Shown: one piece after another, positions 24,333 to 36,603 of the stretch
Position numbering within the stretch: position 1 is the stretch's first letter
How the letters are laid out: each line of letters starts with the position of its first letter
From: Ophioderma brevispina
Taxonomy: Eukaryota; Echinodermata; Ophiuroidea; Amphilepidida; Ophiodermatidae
Reading direction: 5' to 3'
Length of the DNA stretch: 64,000 nt
Assembly (NCBI GenBank): GCA_023653785.1
Contig: JAMKCH010012495.1
Coordinates: forward strand, 183,777 to 247,776
Made by a program: the position numbers and the translations under genes
Notes under the pieces: model-generated
Databases searched by the model: none
The model's input: the letters and a program-made list of their open reading frames with translations, nothing else
Told to the model about the DNA's origin: nothing

Positions 24333-24546
24333 GTGCTCCAAGGGGGGGGGGGTTCCATAGTACCACCAACTTTATTTTTTTGCGATTTCTCGGTTTACGC
24401 ATCAAATTTTTCAAAGAGTTTTTTGCTAATTGTCTGATTATAATACGCTTCTTCTATGATACAAAAAAAATTAAATCCGCCCACGGCTTCATTAGAAGGA
24501 ATTGAGGTTGGGTCCACTAGTACCCCCCCCACCCCCCCTTGAGCAC
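24333..24546. repeat. Nested foldback with poly-G/poly-C arms inside T1
   Basis: 'GTGCTCCAAGGGGGGGG' at 24333 is mirrored by 'CCCCCCCTTGAGCAC' ending at 24546, with 'AGTAC' words also placed symmetrically. This marks inverted arms of about 28 bp around a 150-bp interior. It may be one end or the whole of the insertion that enlarges the T1 copy. Confidence 0.6.
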
Positions 24547-25222
24547 TAACGGAAGTGGAAAAAAATCAAGAGTATTTTACTAAACTAATTAAAATTAAAG
24601 TATTCAATCTTGGGATTTATTTTGCTTAGATATATACCCTTAGGATGCATTAATTAATATTTAACAATACTTAATCAAATAACCTTTTATAATGCTGATA
24701 GCATCAATTTGAATTTTTAATGACATGCTTTCCCCCCCCTTAACTGTGTAAGTCTATGGGAAAATCAGGTGATTTTGAAGTTTCTTAAAAATACAAGATG
24801 GTAATAAATTTGGCTTATTTGCAATATTATTTTAATTGGTTGATTCTAGAGTAGATAAATAAATTATTTTGGTTCAAAACCTATATTGGATTTTGCTGAG
24901 GTTGGAAATGTGCGAACCACTCTTTTTCGAGAGTGACAATTTTCAATTGCCCATAGGTCATAGGTCCAAGTTCGGAATTTCCTTTTTTATTTTGGGTATG
25001 TTGGTTTCTTACGTGACCCCCATTACTTGTGTTAGTGTCACGATCAAACTCCCATGGAAAGTGCTTATACTGGGTTGGGGGGGTCCCTCGGCTTGGTGGC
25101 ACTTACGTGTATAAACCGCAGAGGTTCACAGGACAGACCCGGTCAAACAAGTGCATGCCATGAGAAGCAACGCTGGCGTGAGTTTTCTTGTGTTCAACGC
25201 ATTTCCTTCCGTGTCGTCTGCT

Positions 25223-25248
25223 AATTAATGTCGCCGTCGACATTAATT
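25223..25248. repeat. Perfect hairpin within T1 (11-bp arms)
   Basis: Arms AATTAATGTCG and CGACATTAATT around a 4-base loop. The equivalent hairpin is kept in the sibling at 62752-62774 although the loop and inner bases differ. Confidence 0.85.
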
Positions 25249-25601
25249 TAGATCTTCTGTGTTTTACCCATAATCATTCGATTTGGGCTTAATAATTTCA
25301 GGTGATGGCTAATGTGTATAAAAGCTTATAAACCATGGCAAAACATATCAATTGGAAAAATCTTGAGGGCGCACATTTTTTCAAATGTGCCAGTGTCTCT
25401 TTAATACTTCCATTTTTTACCTGTTGATGGATTGCGTATTTACAATCGAGCATTGGCTTGCGTAATTGATACGTGTGTGATATCCTCTAGCTTATGTAAG
25501 ACACTCACGTATTGAGAGCTAGACGTGGAGCTAACGCGCATGGCATACTATTTCTGTAACGCACTCTGTGTGTCTCTATAATGACGATAAAGACACGAGT
25601 A

Positions 25602-25755
25602 ATAGAAACACAAAGTCGTAGAAACAATGTCGTAGAAACACAACGTCATAGAAAACATAGTCATTAACATAGAATCATAGAGGACACAAGTCATAGAAAC
25701 ACAAAAGTCATAGAACCACACAGCTAAGAAACACAAAGTCGTAGCGACACACGGT
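25602..25755. repeat. ~15-bp minisatellite
   Basis: About ten degenerate copies of AGTC(A/G)TAGAAACACAA run head to tail. The minus-strand frame 25548-25736 simply translates the repeat. Confidence 0.9.
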
Positions 25756-25759
25756 TTCT

Positions 25760-27265
25760 GAAAGATAGTCGAAAGATACCACTCGTAAAGCTATGAAAAG
25801 AATGTTATTGAAACACAAAGGCAGAGATAATGTTAAAGTGACATTTCGTGAATCCAAAGCCTTCCTCCCTCCGAAATTACCAAAAAAGGTTGTTTTTTGG
25901 TATCATCTGAAGAGTTATCAATGTTTGTATTTTTGGTTCACAAACGGAAGCACTTTGGGTCTATGGTGATAATGTGATACACAAATATTTTGATCATAAG
26001 AGAACGCGTGTGGTTCAATGCAAAAGTGACTCATGGTTAATAACTCCTGCAATGGCCATGACGTATTTGTGTCATCGGACAAGACACCTAGCTCGTTGTT
26101 CACTTCTCCATGGGTAAATGGGGAGGGGAAGCTGTTTAACCACTAGTTACTTGTGGCACAGTAAGCAAAATATGGAAAATGTGGAACTTTGCCCATTTCT
26201 TACAATTAAACAAGTTGCACATGGTATCTTATTGAAAAGTTAACGGGTGTAGTATAAGAAGGGGGTCACATGGTTCATTCCAGGTTATCCTTAAGAAATC
26301 AGTTTCAGGTTATCCTTAAGAAATCAGAGGTGCGCACTACGAAGATTTTGACGGTTCTAAAAGTGTTCTAAAACGATTATATTATACCCCTCAAAGGTGA
26401 CTTTTCTGGAGCATTTTCAAAGAGTCCCTTTTTTTAGTTTTACCACATTTGTCATACAAACAAAAGCAACAAACTTTTACCCTAGTTACTGCCTGCCTAT
26501 CGACTAGCTTTAAGGTGCTGTCAGAAATGTGCTGAACTAGAACACCCTCCAAATTCATCAACATTTATATTTTGACATTTGTGGAACAAATTTAAATCTG
26601 CTAATAATCTCTGAAAATGACAAACATAAACCGATCTAATGACATGAATAACGAACGCGAACCGATGAAATGAAGATAGCTACTAACTATACTAACTGGT
26701 ATAGAACAGAATAAGTTATTTGTAATGTTTTATGAAATACGCATGAACTAATTTATGATTATAAGATTATGCTTCTTGATTGGGTTGCACGTGTTGGTAA
26801 GAATATTTCATACTGAACAATTCTTAATGTTCCTTTAATATTGTGTGCTTCGTATTTAATACTTTTATATATTGCATCGTTGTATCGTTTCATCTTGAAA
26901 AAAAAAAGCTGCAAAGCATAAAACAAAATACATGCTTCGTTTGATATTACCCGCGTAAAGATTACAACTGGTAAATGGATAATGCAAATATTGTAGAGGT
27001 TCAAATTACAATCCATTGTTTTTGTGTAATAGAAATACCTATTTATTTAACATTCAAAGAAGGTATTATTGAGATGTCAAAAGAGCATGAATGAAACCGA
27101 TAGCACTAATTTCACCACCAGCAAGATGGAATTCGAATGATGCAGCACATATCTTCGTTTCAAGGCTCAAAGTAGCTGTTTTGATAACTGCTCGTTAGAT
27201 CACAACTAGCAAATTAAACAAAATCGAATCAATGCAATATCATTGGCTGCTTCTGTTGGTTGGTC
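25760..27265. other. Unannotated stretch with a 25-bp direct duplication
   Basis: 26281-26327 holds two copies of CAGGTTATCCTTAAGAAATC with a 25-bp period. Open frames (25918-26103 and 26759-27016 minus) are not recognised. Confidence 0.5.
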
Positions 27266-27271
27266 TTTGTG

Positions 27272-27339
27272 TTTATCTCTCTCTCGTTCCATCTCTGTCT
27301 CTCTGTCTCTGTCCGTCCGTCTCTCTCTGTCTCTCTCTC

Positions 27340-27375
<36 letters not shown>

Positions 27376-27385
27376 TTCACTCTCT
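27272..27385. repeat. (TC)n microsatellite, imperfect
   Basis: About 110 bp of CT/TCTG-type dinucleotide repeat. The overlapping open frames 27232-27456 and 27243-27437 are Leu/Ser translations of this tract. Confidence 0.95.
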
Positions 27386-27598
27386 GTGTATATCAATATA
27401 CACGAGACGATCTAATCAAGAACTCATATCCCAATGAAATTCAATTTGAAATATAAATGAGGACAACCGTCGTCATGAGTTGTAGATGAATGCCCATCAC
27501 AACGACCCAGGTCACTGTCCCACAAGGAAGAGAAAGTAAAAGATAATGAGAACGAAGAACTTACTCATTCATGTACCATTGAGATAACCTGTTGAACA

Positions 27599-27620
27599 TG
27601 ATATATATATATATATATAT
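27599..27620. repeat. (AT)n microsatellite
   Basis: About 11 uninterrupted AT dinucleotides. Confidence 0.95.
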
Positions 27621-27624
27621 CTGC

Positions 27625-28430
27625 CTGAGAGAACGAGCCATTCATTGAAGAAGGCGTTTTGTCAAAATGTAGTTCGGAGCGGTGAATCCCTCCTTTATTC
27701 ACGTCCTCGTTTTTAAGTAACGCAAGTAAACAATGAACCTCGACTCTTTGTCTTTCAAGATCAATTCCACTTACCAAAGAATTGTGTTTGTTTGAATTCT
27801 TTGAAAATCGTAGTGTTTTGTCCAAATCTAGTTAAGCATGCTTGCTAATTAATATGTGTGCATAGTGTAAATAACGTAATACGAAGCGTTTCATTTTCTT
27901 TCTTTGACTTTCATACTTTTTCTTGTAAGTCTTATCGTTGTCAAAGACGGTCTTGTAAAATAAAATACGTCACTTGTATTACAAGGATTAAAAAGACGTT
28001 CTTATTTTGTTTTCGCTTTAGCTTCGCAGTTGTAAGAGAACTGCTTCAGGTTTGGTGTTTGTTACGGTCAAAGAATTCAAAGTATTGCTATCCGATGCCT
28101 ATTTCGACTGTATCAAGGTCGAGGGCGTCATCACATAGGAACATACCCGGCGTCATGGAAGGCTATTGAACCAATTCCGATCTATCCCTCATCACTTTGC
28201 GAGCGGCAGAATCAAATACATTCTACTTACTTTCCGACTGTGCATTGTTGTCCCCGATCTCACGGCAATTCAGGTCTTGCGTTTCCCTGCCGAGCTCTAG
28301 AACGCAGAGTATGACATTTGAGGTTAATGACTAGAAATAGCTTTGAGGGCATTGATAAAATTCACAGCCAAGGCGCTTAGTTTGATGCGAATAAAGAGGT
28401 GAATTTGACAAACCGATTGAGCGTTCTTTG
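27625..28430. other. Unannotated stretch
   Basis: Open frames 27565-27825 (minus) and 27858-28169 (plus) have no recognised domain. No repeat partner found. Confidence 0.4.
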
Positions 28431-28432
28431 AA

Positions 28433-28665
28433 TGTGTGTGTGTGTGAGCGTGGGTGTGTGTGTGTGCGTGTGTGTGTGTCTGTGTGTGTGTGCGTGCTTT
28501 ATATGCTGTTTGAAAATGAAGAAAAAGAGAAGAAAAAGGAACAAACGAGAAAAAAGAAAGGCAGAAGTAGAAGAAAATGAGAGAAGAAAGTGTAGAAGAA
28601 GAAGAATGAAGAAGTAGAATGAAGAAGAAGAACGAGGAGGAGACAAAAAGGTGAAGACGACAACG
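28433..28665. repeat. (TG)n microsatellite followed by a purine-rich tract
   Basis: 28433-28498 is TG/CG-interrupted dinucleotide repeat. 28510-28665 is almost pure A/G (GAAGAA-type). The 123- and 110-codon minus-strand frames and the 61-codon plus frame (Lys/Arg/Glu-rich) are translations of these tracts. Confidence 0.9.
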
Positions 28666-28669
28666 ACTA

Positions 28670-29400
28670 AGGTGTTTTGAGTGAAGGGCATGCATATTGT
28701 AACAATCATGTTGTTCTTCTATCAGGGGCGGTCGAATCGGTAGCCGGAGGTACTTCCCCCTTGATTTTTGAATTAAACGGAAAGTGTCCCATTAACATCA
28801 TTAGCCATGATTTAAATCGTGTAGAAGTATGTTCAGTGAGTAATATCCTGCTAAGCACCAAAAAAAAAAAAAAAACGCAGATCAACTTTACCGCATAAGT
28901 TTATGCTTTCATACGAATGTGCGGTGATTTGTTTATAGAACATCTTCTTTCAAATCCCACAGAGTGAATGCGGTTTAAATTGACTTTCCCAGAATCCAAT
29001 TCCGTTATAAACATTACACACATGCGCCTGCACACATGGCTCCTTATGTTTACAAGGAGGCCGGCTGAAGCCCTGTGATCTATAACTCAATGGCACGCCC
29101 AACTATTCCATAATGAGCATTTGTATACATTAGGGAAATTTGAAAGTTCGGTCATGAAAACATCACAGCCTATTTAATCACATTAGTCATGTTACCAAGA
29201 AGCATTTAGTAATATAGTTATATTGATGCATCAAATGAACTATGGCCTTCTTAAATTTTGCTTTTCCCACAGCAAATCATTCTGAGTTGGACGACTGAAT
29301 CTGGCTGGCTGTTTTGTTGGTCTTGTTACCTGTGACGTTTGCGAAGTTATCAACAATAACGTAATTCTTTATTCTGTGATTAAAGGGGCTTGTTGCAATC
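28670..29400. other. Unannotated stretch
   Basis: Includes an A-run (28860-28875). The open frame 28677-28898 runs into it. No recognised product. Confidence 0.4.
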
Positions 29401-29525
29401 GGAATTGGGACCCCCCTCCACCCCACCCACCCCCCGGATTTACCCGTATCAATTTTCATATGAAGTAAAACCCGATAACATAAAGCAGAGACAAGCGCCT
29501 TTTATTTATGGGACGCAGGCCTCAT

Positions 29526-29845
29526 TAATAAAGTGGCGTCATCTAATTTTCAACACTGATTATTTTAAAATGGTGTCAACCTTTAGAATATAAATACAGA
29601 TTACAATCAATTAATAATTTTAGGTTCTTTTTCATTAAAGCCATCCACTCAATTATGGTTAGGAATGTTTGCACTTCCCCCCCCCCCCCCCGCCCGTTAC
29701 GTCATCATGGATTTTCAACACTGATATATTTGAATGGTTGTAAACCTTTAAATATAAATACATATTACATATCAGATCATATTAGGTTCTTTTTCATGTA
29801 AAGCATGCACTCAAGGATGGATAGGAAGTGGGCCCCCCCCCCCCG
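29526..29845 (+). repeat. Tandem ~150-bp repeat with poly-C ends (two units)
   Basis: Unit 1 (about 29526-29693) and unit 2 (about 29698-29845) share 'TTCAACACTGAT', 'AATATAAATACA', 'TTAGGTTCTTTTTCAT' and 'CACTCAA..ATGG.TAGGAA'. Each ends in a C-run (29677-29691 and 29834-29845). A third C-rich run (29408-29436) lies just upstream, at the position expected for the end of a preceding, otherwise eroded unit. No coding content. Confidence 0.85.
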
Positions 29846-29849
29846 TTTA

Positions 29850-32800
29850 AGAGAGTACACACACGCCAAAATGAGTAAATGAGCACAGCATACCTATTAT
29901 TATTTCGTAATGACGTCATGAAGCCCGCATGGCAGCAAACTGGTCAACTTCTTGGTCACACTGTGGTGAAATAGAAAAAAAATCCACAACAAAATATCGA
30001 TAATCGGATTTTCATGGCATCTTTTGCTCATGATGAGCCAAATGATGGATGGCAAAATTATTATTTTTATATATAGTACCATAATAATGTTTTCGAGCCA
30101 ATAAAATTGCCAAAAAATATAAATAAATAAATTGTCTACCCAATATCAAGTAGTCCATACTTCTCTTGGCGTATGACGTTATAGTGGAGTCTTAATCGAA
30201 ATGGTTGTACTTATTTTACACTAATGGAAAGAAGAAACAATTTGAAGCCAATCGGATCAATATAAACGTTTACCCCCATGATGACATTGAACAGTTTTGG
30301 CCTGTCGTGCAAAACACAAAACGTTGCAGATATAAGAAACTATTATTTTTTTTGAATCCTTAGAAATCGAAGAACATGTCTATACACCTTTTGAACCCGA
30401 ATGAAACATTTTACCCTGTTAATTTACCCCCTTGCCAATCTCGGAATGCTCAAGGATGCAAAAGTTGCATCATCGAGATTTGGAATCACCAAGTTAATGT
30501 GGCCGAAATACCATCTAAACATTTTGTGCAGACTGTTTTGCAAGGTCGTGTGGGACTACCGCAGGAATATTTCTTATTTGCTGAAATGAGCCGGTGTAAA
30601 ATACATATAGTCCGCCGGGAGCCATAATCCGGAGTCCATAGACAAAACGGAATAAAGCGTGCTGCGTGAAGAGTCAACTGAATTGCGTGCCTTATTCTTT
30701 ACCATTGTAGGTGAACTATGAGTCAAGCGGACTATAAACATTTCTACATCGGAATCGTATTAAAATAATATTTTCAGCACCCTCTGGTAAAACATGTTAG
30801 TGAGTGCTGTTTCCTATAATCATTTTTATGTTAACGTCATGCGAAATTTTACACACGACAACCATTACCATGGACAAACGAAAAATAAAGGAAAAAAATA
30901 TGTTTTCTACCAGCTAAATAAAGGCGGAATGGACATTCCGAGGTTCATCTTCACTCCGTGTAATTGGCGTTTTAAGGTACATGTATTACGATTAAATTCA
31001 GCACAAATGTTCCTATTTATTGTATCTAGCATAGTAAATAAATCAATATTATCTACGGATGGTCGTATATCGAGTAACTGACTACAGTAGGCACCTATAA
31101 AAATAGCATACAAACGCGATTGGGGACAAATGTATGGAAAAACAAAGAATGCTATTTGTCATCGTAAATTGAAACAGCTTTTCTCAGATAAACATTAGAC
31201 TAAACGAATTGTATCCGCCCTAACTCTGCTAGCTCGCCCAATCGAATTAAGTCTTATTTAATGGGTAATGTTGTGAACCAAACAAACTAAAAGCAGGGGT
31301 TAGTTGTGCATTGGATTCACATGGAATTGTTTAAAGCACAAAGCAGCAATCACAGCAGATCAACAGCTAAGCCACAGAGGAAATACAATGTGCTTTACTT
31401 GACAATATTGACCATATTTGTCCCCAGAAAGAACAGTAGATAAAATTGATCGTGACGTCTTTGCTTACAATTGACTGAACCGCAGTATAAAGTAATTTAA
31501 CCGTGTGACATTTTTTGTAGTTTTATGTGGTCAATGGCTCTGCTGGTTCTCTTAGATAAATAGGAAACAACAACTTGTCAATGTCATAGTTTTCCATTAA
31601 ATGGCACGCCCAAGGGAGTGAGAGAAAGAGTTATGTTTGTTCGGCTATACTTGACGGTGGGAAATTGTAACTGACATCAGATTACGACATCTCCATGGTT
31701 TTCTGTGTATGAGTGACGAAATAGTTCGCATGGCATTTCCATTCCAAGTTGTAAAAACAAAAGTCAAACACAAAGCTAATTTTTTATAGATTGTTTTTAC
31801 GAGGTTAATTATTACATGTTATTCTAACCATGATTCAATTGGGCGCAATAAAATAACAAAATTGACGAGATACAAGGCACTTGAAACGTTCAGAATTACA
31901 ACAAAAGTGTTTTTGTTCTGTCTTGTCCGTCAAGCACGACCTTCTAACAAGGAATTTGATTCTTGTCAAAATATCAGGTGTATTAGGTAACATAATTAGT
32001 ATTTGTTTTAAATGTGAAGTTGGTCAGTTGTGGAGATAGAGGTTACCGCCAAGGCTACATTATCTAAAAGACAACATGGATAGTTGCTTGGAAAATCTTT
32101 CAATTATATATTATAGTAGATTTCAAAATAAGTGAGACCTCATTAAAAGTTTTAGGTCTGTCCATTCACCGTGAGAGGTAAGAGGAAATATTTTAATGGC
32201 CAAAGGTAGAAAAGTGTATGGTACTCATACAGTGTATAGTAATGTAGCTAGTAAATAAATGTTGACATAAAATACATTGTTTCACATCTAAGATAGCTTA
32301 GATGTTCATTTGAAGTATCAGGATGAAAACACCAGCAAATAATTTAAATGTTGTTATTTGAACATAACTTACCTTTGACACTACCAAATATCATTCTGTA
32401 TCACTGTACTGGAGAAATAATGCATTCTTATATCAATGCACATATAACACAACTAAGTTTTTATTTTGCCATAAAAAGTGGGCCAAACTTGTATAAGAGA
32501 TTAGCACAAAGCGGAGTTGACAAGTCCTTCTATCATTAAAAGACCATTGTAGAACTGAATGCATCAGTTTCCAGTAAGCCGATTCTGTAAAGTAACTTTG
32601 TACCATGGACACAATATGTTTTGTGATGGCAACAAAGGCCTAGTCTCCACATGGCCGGGGATTGAACCATCACCCCTATGGATTTATGTATGGAGTCTTA
32701 CGTAATTTGAAATCTACTATAATGTATGGAAATGTGAAATTACGAGAGGAAATTAAACTCAAAGTACGTAGCTGTTTCTGAATTCATTTTTTAATTTGAT

Positions 32801-33580
32801 TTTTATATTTTATTATTGAATTGTACAGTGAAAAAAAATATTATTTTGGGAATTGAATTTTAGTAAGGAAATTAGATTTTAAAATAATCGAAATTTTATA
32901 CATTTGAAATCTAGAGGAAATTCATATACATAAAAAATAATATACAATATACCAGTCCTCCAAAACATACACTTTGTGTATTGTGTTTATTTGTAAGTTA
33001 GTGACTGACCTTGTTTCTCACATTTGGTTAATATCTATTTGTGTGTTTAATTTTTGTTCGATATTTAATGGTCGATATATGTATCCCATGACACTTTGGG
33101 GAAGATGATGATTTTTTTGCAAGTCCATCAATTACCTAGCTTGTAAACAGTGCTTAAAAGTTCTCCTAAAGACCATAATAACGTTGTTCTTATCCTAAAA
33201 TTTATGTAAAGTCTAGCTAGTGTAAATGCATAATGAAAATATAACAGAATACCAAAATAATTGCAAAAGAAAGATGTTGTTCGTATATATTCTCGAAAAC
33301 GTTACAAAATAACATAAAAGTATATAAAAAGGTAGGGAATTTTATACTCAGGGAAAATGTTTATAACAAGGTCATCAAATTTGAAAACTGACAAGTTACG
33401 TAATTAATGTCCCGTCCTTATATATGCGAATAATAGTAAATTAGTACATTTGTTACAAATTTGCTTCAAGGTGAACCCGGGGCTAAAATATCAGGACTCT
33501 TTTCAAATTCATCATGTGCTTGTATGAGACGAGAAAACATATTGATTACAAAGTCTATGACAGTTTTGCTTAACTTGAAA
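29850..33580. other. Unannotated 3.7-kb stretch
   Basis: Short open frames (30376-30627, 30794-31081 and 32348-32539 plus; 29900-30082, 30486-30677 and 30907-31113 minus) carry no recognised domain. A B-box-like word (GGTTCAATCCC on the minus strand near 32660) stands alone without an A box. AT content is very high from 32780 to 33400. Confidence 0.4.
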
Positions 33581-33585
33581 ACGAA

Positions 33586-33760
33586 ATGTATAGGATCCAC
33601 AGAGTCTATGGGGCATTACTTAACATCTTCACTTTGAATTACATTGTGGAGTCTGTCAATATACATTTTCTGTCGTGGTATGGGAACACGTGTACATACG
33701 CTGCCTCAAAGATTCAACAAAATCGGAGCAATCTGAAAACCAATCACCTGAGAATGGTCT
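33586..33760 (+). pseudogene. Possible LINE ORF2 thumb-region fragment
   Basis: A plus frame reads 'LLNIFTLNYIVESVNIHF' followed by 'LSWYGN' and 'AASKIQQ' (about 33619-33720). This resembles the region after the RT domain in CR1/Rex-like LINEs ('L..FY.SFIESVLTFS...WYGN.S....KLQ'). The frame stays open to 33864 but similarity fades after about 33730. No YADD box or C-terminal zinc-like motif is seen. The similarity is short, so this could be chance. Confidence 0.4.
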
Positions 33761-33869
33761 TAAACGTTTTTGATAAATCTGAAGGCCGGGAAAAGGACAA
33801 CCTTCCAATGCTAATCAACATACAAGAAAACATAATTTTGGAAGTCATTTTGTTTCGTTCATAATGGTC

Positions 33870-34850
33870 GTAATACAGAATGTGCTCTGGAGCTTTCAAA
33901 CGTGGGTATGTTAACCCATTTCGTTACTAGATCTTTGTTCTAAAAACGACCACTTCTTCTTAGTCTCTTAGCTGAAGTGGTCATGTCGCCACTGCCGTTT
34001 CCGTACAGTTTACTGTGCGTGCATCGTAGAAACTGGATTTCAACAAGAAATATTATAACTGGGGAAACACAGCTTTACCTTATTTTGACCAAAGGTTAAA
34101 AGGATTTATTCACTGTCGGTATTTTTATGGACCGTTTTAGATTCGTTTTGAAAACCCCAGTTTTTTTTTTTCTGTGTGGTAGTGTAGCTTAGCTTCTAAT
34201 CAATCAAGCATATGCCTATATCAGAATTTACAAAAGGAAAAAAAAATTAACATAAAAAGAATAATCTGTAATCGTTGATGTGATATTGGCTAAAAGTGAG
34301 GGTATTTTGGAATCCGATGGCTTTAAAGATCGTTTTGATTGCGTTTCTTTTGCAAACAGCTTGTAGCCAGTTTCCAATCAGGCTATTAAGGGTCTTTAAT
34401 AATTGATCCATGTGGTAAAATGATGTATTTATTAAATTAATAAAACCTGCCTCCATTTAGCCTTGAAACCTTTTTACTCGTGACGTTTAAATAACTCATA
34501 TACATTTAAACAAAACACCATGCGATGCTTGTAAGAATCCCAATTTGTTTACTTCCCTTCCCGATTCATACAGCAGACGTAACAAAATCCTAAGGGCCGA
34601 TTTCAAAACTCAGTCGCCAACGGGTCGCCGGTACCGCCCGGTGCAATTTAAATTGAGTCTTAAAACACATAAATACGAGCGTAGCATCATATGAACAAAT
34701 TATTACTACATCATTTTGTTACCTAGTTGAAGGCGCCGTTTTGCAAGCAGGTTAAGATTATGCACAGTACGCTAACGCAAACCAAAACCTAACATTATAC
34801 ACCTAACTATAGAATTAAAGTAACGTTAAACCTAATCTTAATACGTATAC
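33870..34850. other. Unannotated stretch
   Basis: No recognised coding or RNA feature. The minus frame 34247-34456 is not recognised. 34590-34650 is locally GC-richer. Confidence 0.4.
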
Positions 34851-34858
34851 CCACTTAA

Positions 34859-35644
34859 CCCTCGTCTACCTGAGCCATTTTTTGTAACAAAACTCCCGAA
34901 GGGGGAGGGGGTGGTTACCACCCCCCCGTGATTTTCGTTACTGAACACCTGATTCCTGTAAATTTGGTACCAAAGGATAGCTTAGAGTTTCTTCTTTCTA
35001 TTGGTACCAAAATAAGTACTAATATCCCCATTATGACGTCCCATGACGTCATATGTTGAGGAAAGTACGAAAATACTAAATATATTGATATTTCGCAATT
35101 TTAGGGACTCAAACACCTTATTATAGCTCTAAAATGCTGTCATTATATAAAACTAGTCATTTCCCATCAAGTAGAGTCAAAAACCGCATGAAAATCTAAT
35201 TTTCCTAACCTTTGTGGCCAAAAATTGAATTTTTCACTGTGTGTCTATGGAAATGGCAGTTTTGCTGTCATGCGAACGTTATGACGTCATTGTGACGTAA
35301 TGCTAGGCATGTTGGAACTCATTTTGGTATCAATGGAAAGAGGAGGACCATATCTATATATTGGTACCAATATCAAGTGTCTGTGATGTTCCTGTGTTGT
35401 GTTAGGCATGTTGGTACTTCTCTTCCGAAGGGGGGGGGTGGTTACCACCCCCCCTATCCATCACTTTGGGATCACCCTGTATCTTACTTATACCCCGGTG
35501 GATGTTTGTTTTTGGATTAAAAGGAGCGGAACATGTCAATTGACAATTACATTAAATAATTTGGCACCAAAAAAAGTTTTTTTTAGCAAGCCGGGGAAAA
35601 AACCTGAAGGGGGGGTGGTAACCACCCCCTTCGGTAGACGAGGG
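34859..35644 (+). mobile_element. piggyBac-like MITE family P1, copy 1 (786 bp)
   Basis: The ends are perfect inverted repeats: CCCTCGTCTACC at 34859-34870 and GGTAGACGAGGG at 35633-35644. The left flank is TTAA (34855-34858) and the right flank is TTAC, consistent with a once-duplicated TTAA target. TTAA plus a CCCT start is the piggyBac pattern. Inside, a palindrome of the form GGGTGGTTACCACCC occurs three times (about 34909, 35432 and 35616). The remainder has no transposase; the frame 35399-35656 crosses the palindromes and is not a known protein. A second copy lies at 53819-54622. Confidence 0.8.
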
Positions 35645-35689
35645 TTACAAAAATAAGAACAACTGTATGTGCACCTTCTATGAGGGTGC

Positions 35690-36600
35690 CCCCCCCTCCC
35701 ACACACACATGTTATTAGGAAAATTGAAGCCCTGTTGTGGAGCGTGTTTGATATATATCAGTGCTACTCTTTGTTTTGTTTAAATAGTCGATCATAGTGT
35801 ACTTCAAAGCACGAATAAACCTGTAAAAAAACAGGCATTTGACTGGCAGCTGGGACTCACTACATGCAGAACGTAAAATAACTGGAGCCGTAAAAATACG
35901 AAACCATTGCAGGAAACGTAAAATGACGGCGTAAAATCTCAGCTTCAACGTTATTGTTGGTCTTTGACTTGTTTAAACAATATTAAGAATTAAAACGTTA
36001 TTACAATCCTCTGACCAAATTTTCACGCTGTAGCTATGGCACCATACAAACGTTGTATTTACGTTACCACGTGGTTGAAAAAAAGTTATATTTCAGGCAA
36101 ACAATTTTGAGAAAAAAAAGGCAATGTGTGTGTGTGTGTGTGTGTGTGTACTACTTTTTTTCAAATTAAACTAATTTAATGCAAAAAGAAGGAAAATAGT
36201 TTTTTTAAACAATTTTTTAAAAATGATAGGGAAAAAAAGATTTTGTATTTTTAATGACGTTACTTACCACGTTATTTAACACATTTTAAAGGTAAACGAT
36301 TTTCATAGTTCGTATTCTTACATTAAAAACAAGTAAGTTACAAAAGAACGTAATATTACGGAAAATATAATTATACGGTCAGCTTATAAATACTACCTTT
36401 TTTCAAAATGTGTAGTATTATTTTTAGCCACTGTTTATTTACATTTTTCTGCTTCCAAATTGTAATTTTATGTTAGGTATAGGTAATAAAGCGTGAAGAT
36501 TATTGAATAATTGGGGTTTACAGTAATTTAAAAGGCAAAGTCTGGTAAAATTAGGACCATTTTAACAGTGTATAGTTCAAGAATGTAATAGCATAGTGGG
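35690..36600. other. Unannotated stretch with a (TG)n microsatellite
   Basis: 36125-36149 is a pure TG repeat and 35699-35708 a short CA repeat. The minus frame 35715-35948 is not recognised. Confidence 0.6.
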
Positions 36601-36603
36601 TAT

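Larger units (their letters stand above)
24058..25404 (+). mobile_element. TIR DNA transposon family T1, long copy (nonautonomous)
   Basis: The left end TTTAAAGCTGGCACTGGCAC and right end GTGCCAGTGTCTCTTTAA are near-perfect inverted repeats (about 22 bp). The outer parts align with a shorter sibling at 62405-62932: left about 24058-24330 and right about 25120-25404. Both copies hold the same internal perfect hairpin. The middle 24330-25110 is absent from the sibling and is probably a nested insertion. No transposase is recognisable; open frames 24869-25114 and 24881-25102 lie in the extra middle part. Confidence 0.8.

Noticed and set aside
25602..25755. CRISPR-like array of short repeats
   Set aside because: The ~15-bp units run directly head to tail without spacers and are degenerate, which makes this a minisatellite; the context is also eukaryotic.
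27232..27456. Leu/Ser-rich open frames resembling a membrane protein
   Set aside because: They translate the (TC)n microsatellite in two frames.
28324..28709. 123- and 110-codon minus-strand open frames
   Set aside because: They translate a TG repeat and a purine-rich tract (His/Thr and Ser/Phe/Leu runs), so they are low-complexity artefacts.
32640..32700. tRNA-like element on the minus strand (GGTTCAATCCC)
   Set aside because: Isolated B-box-like word without an A box, core or tail.
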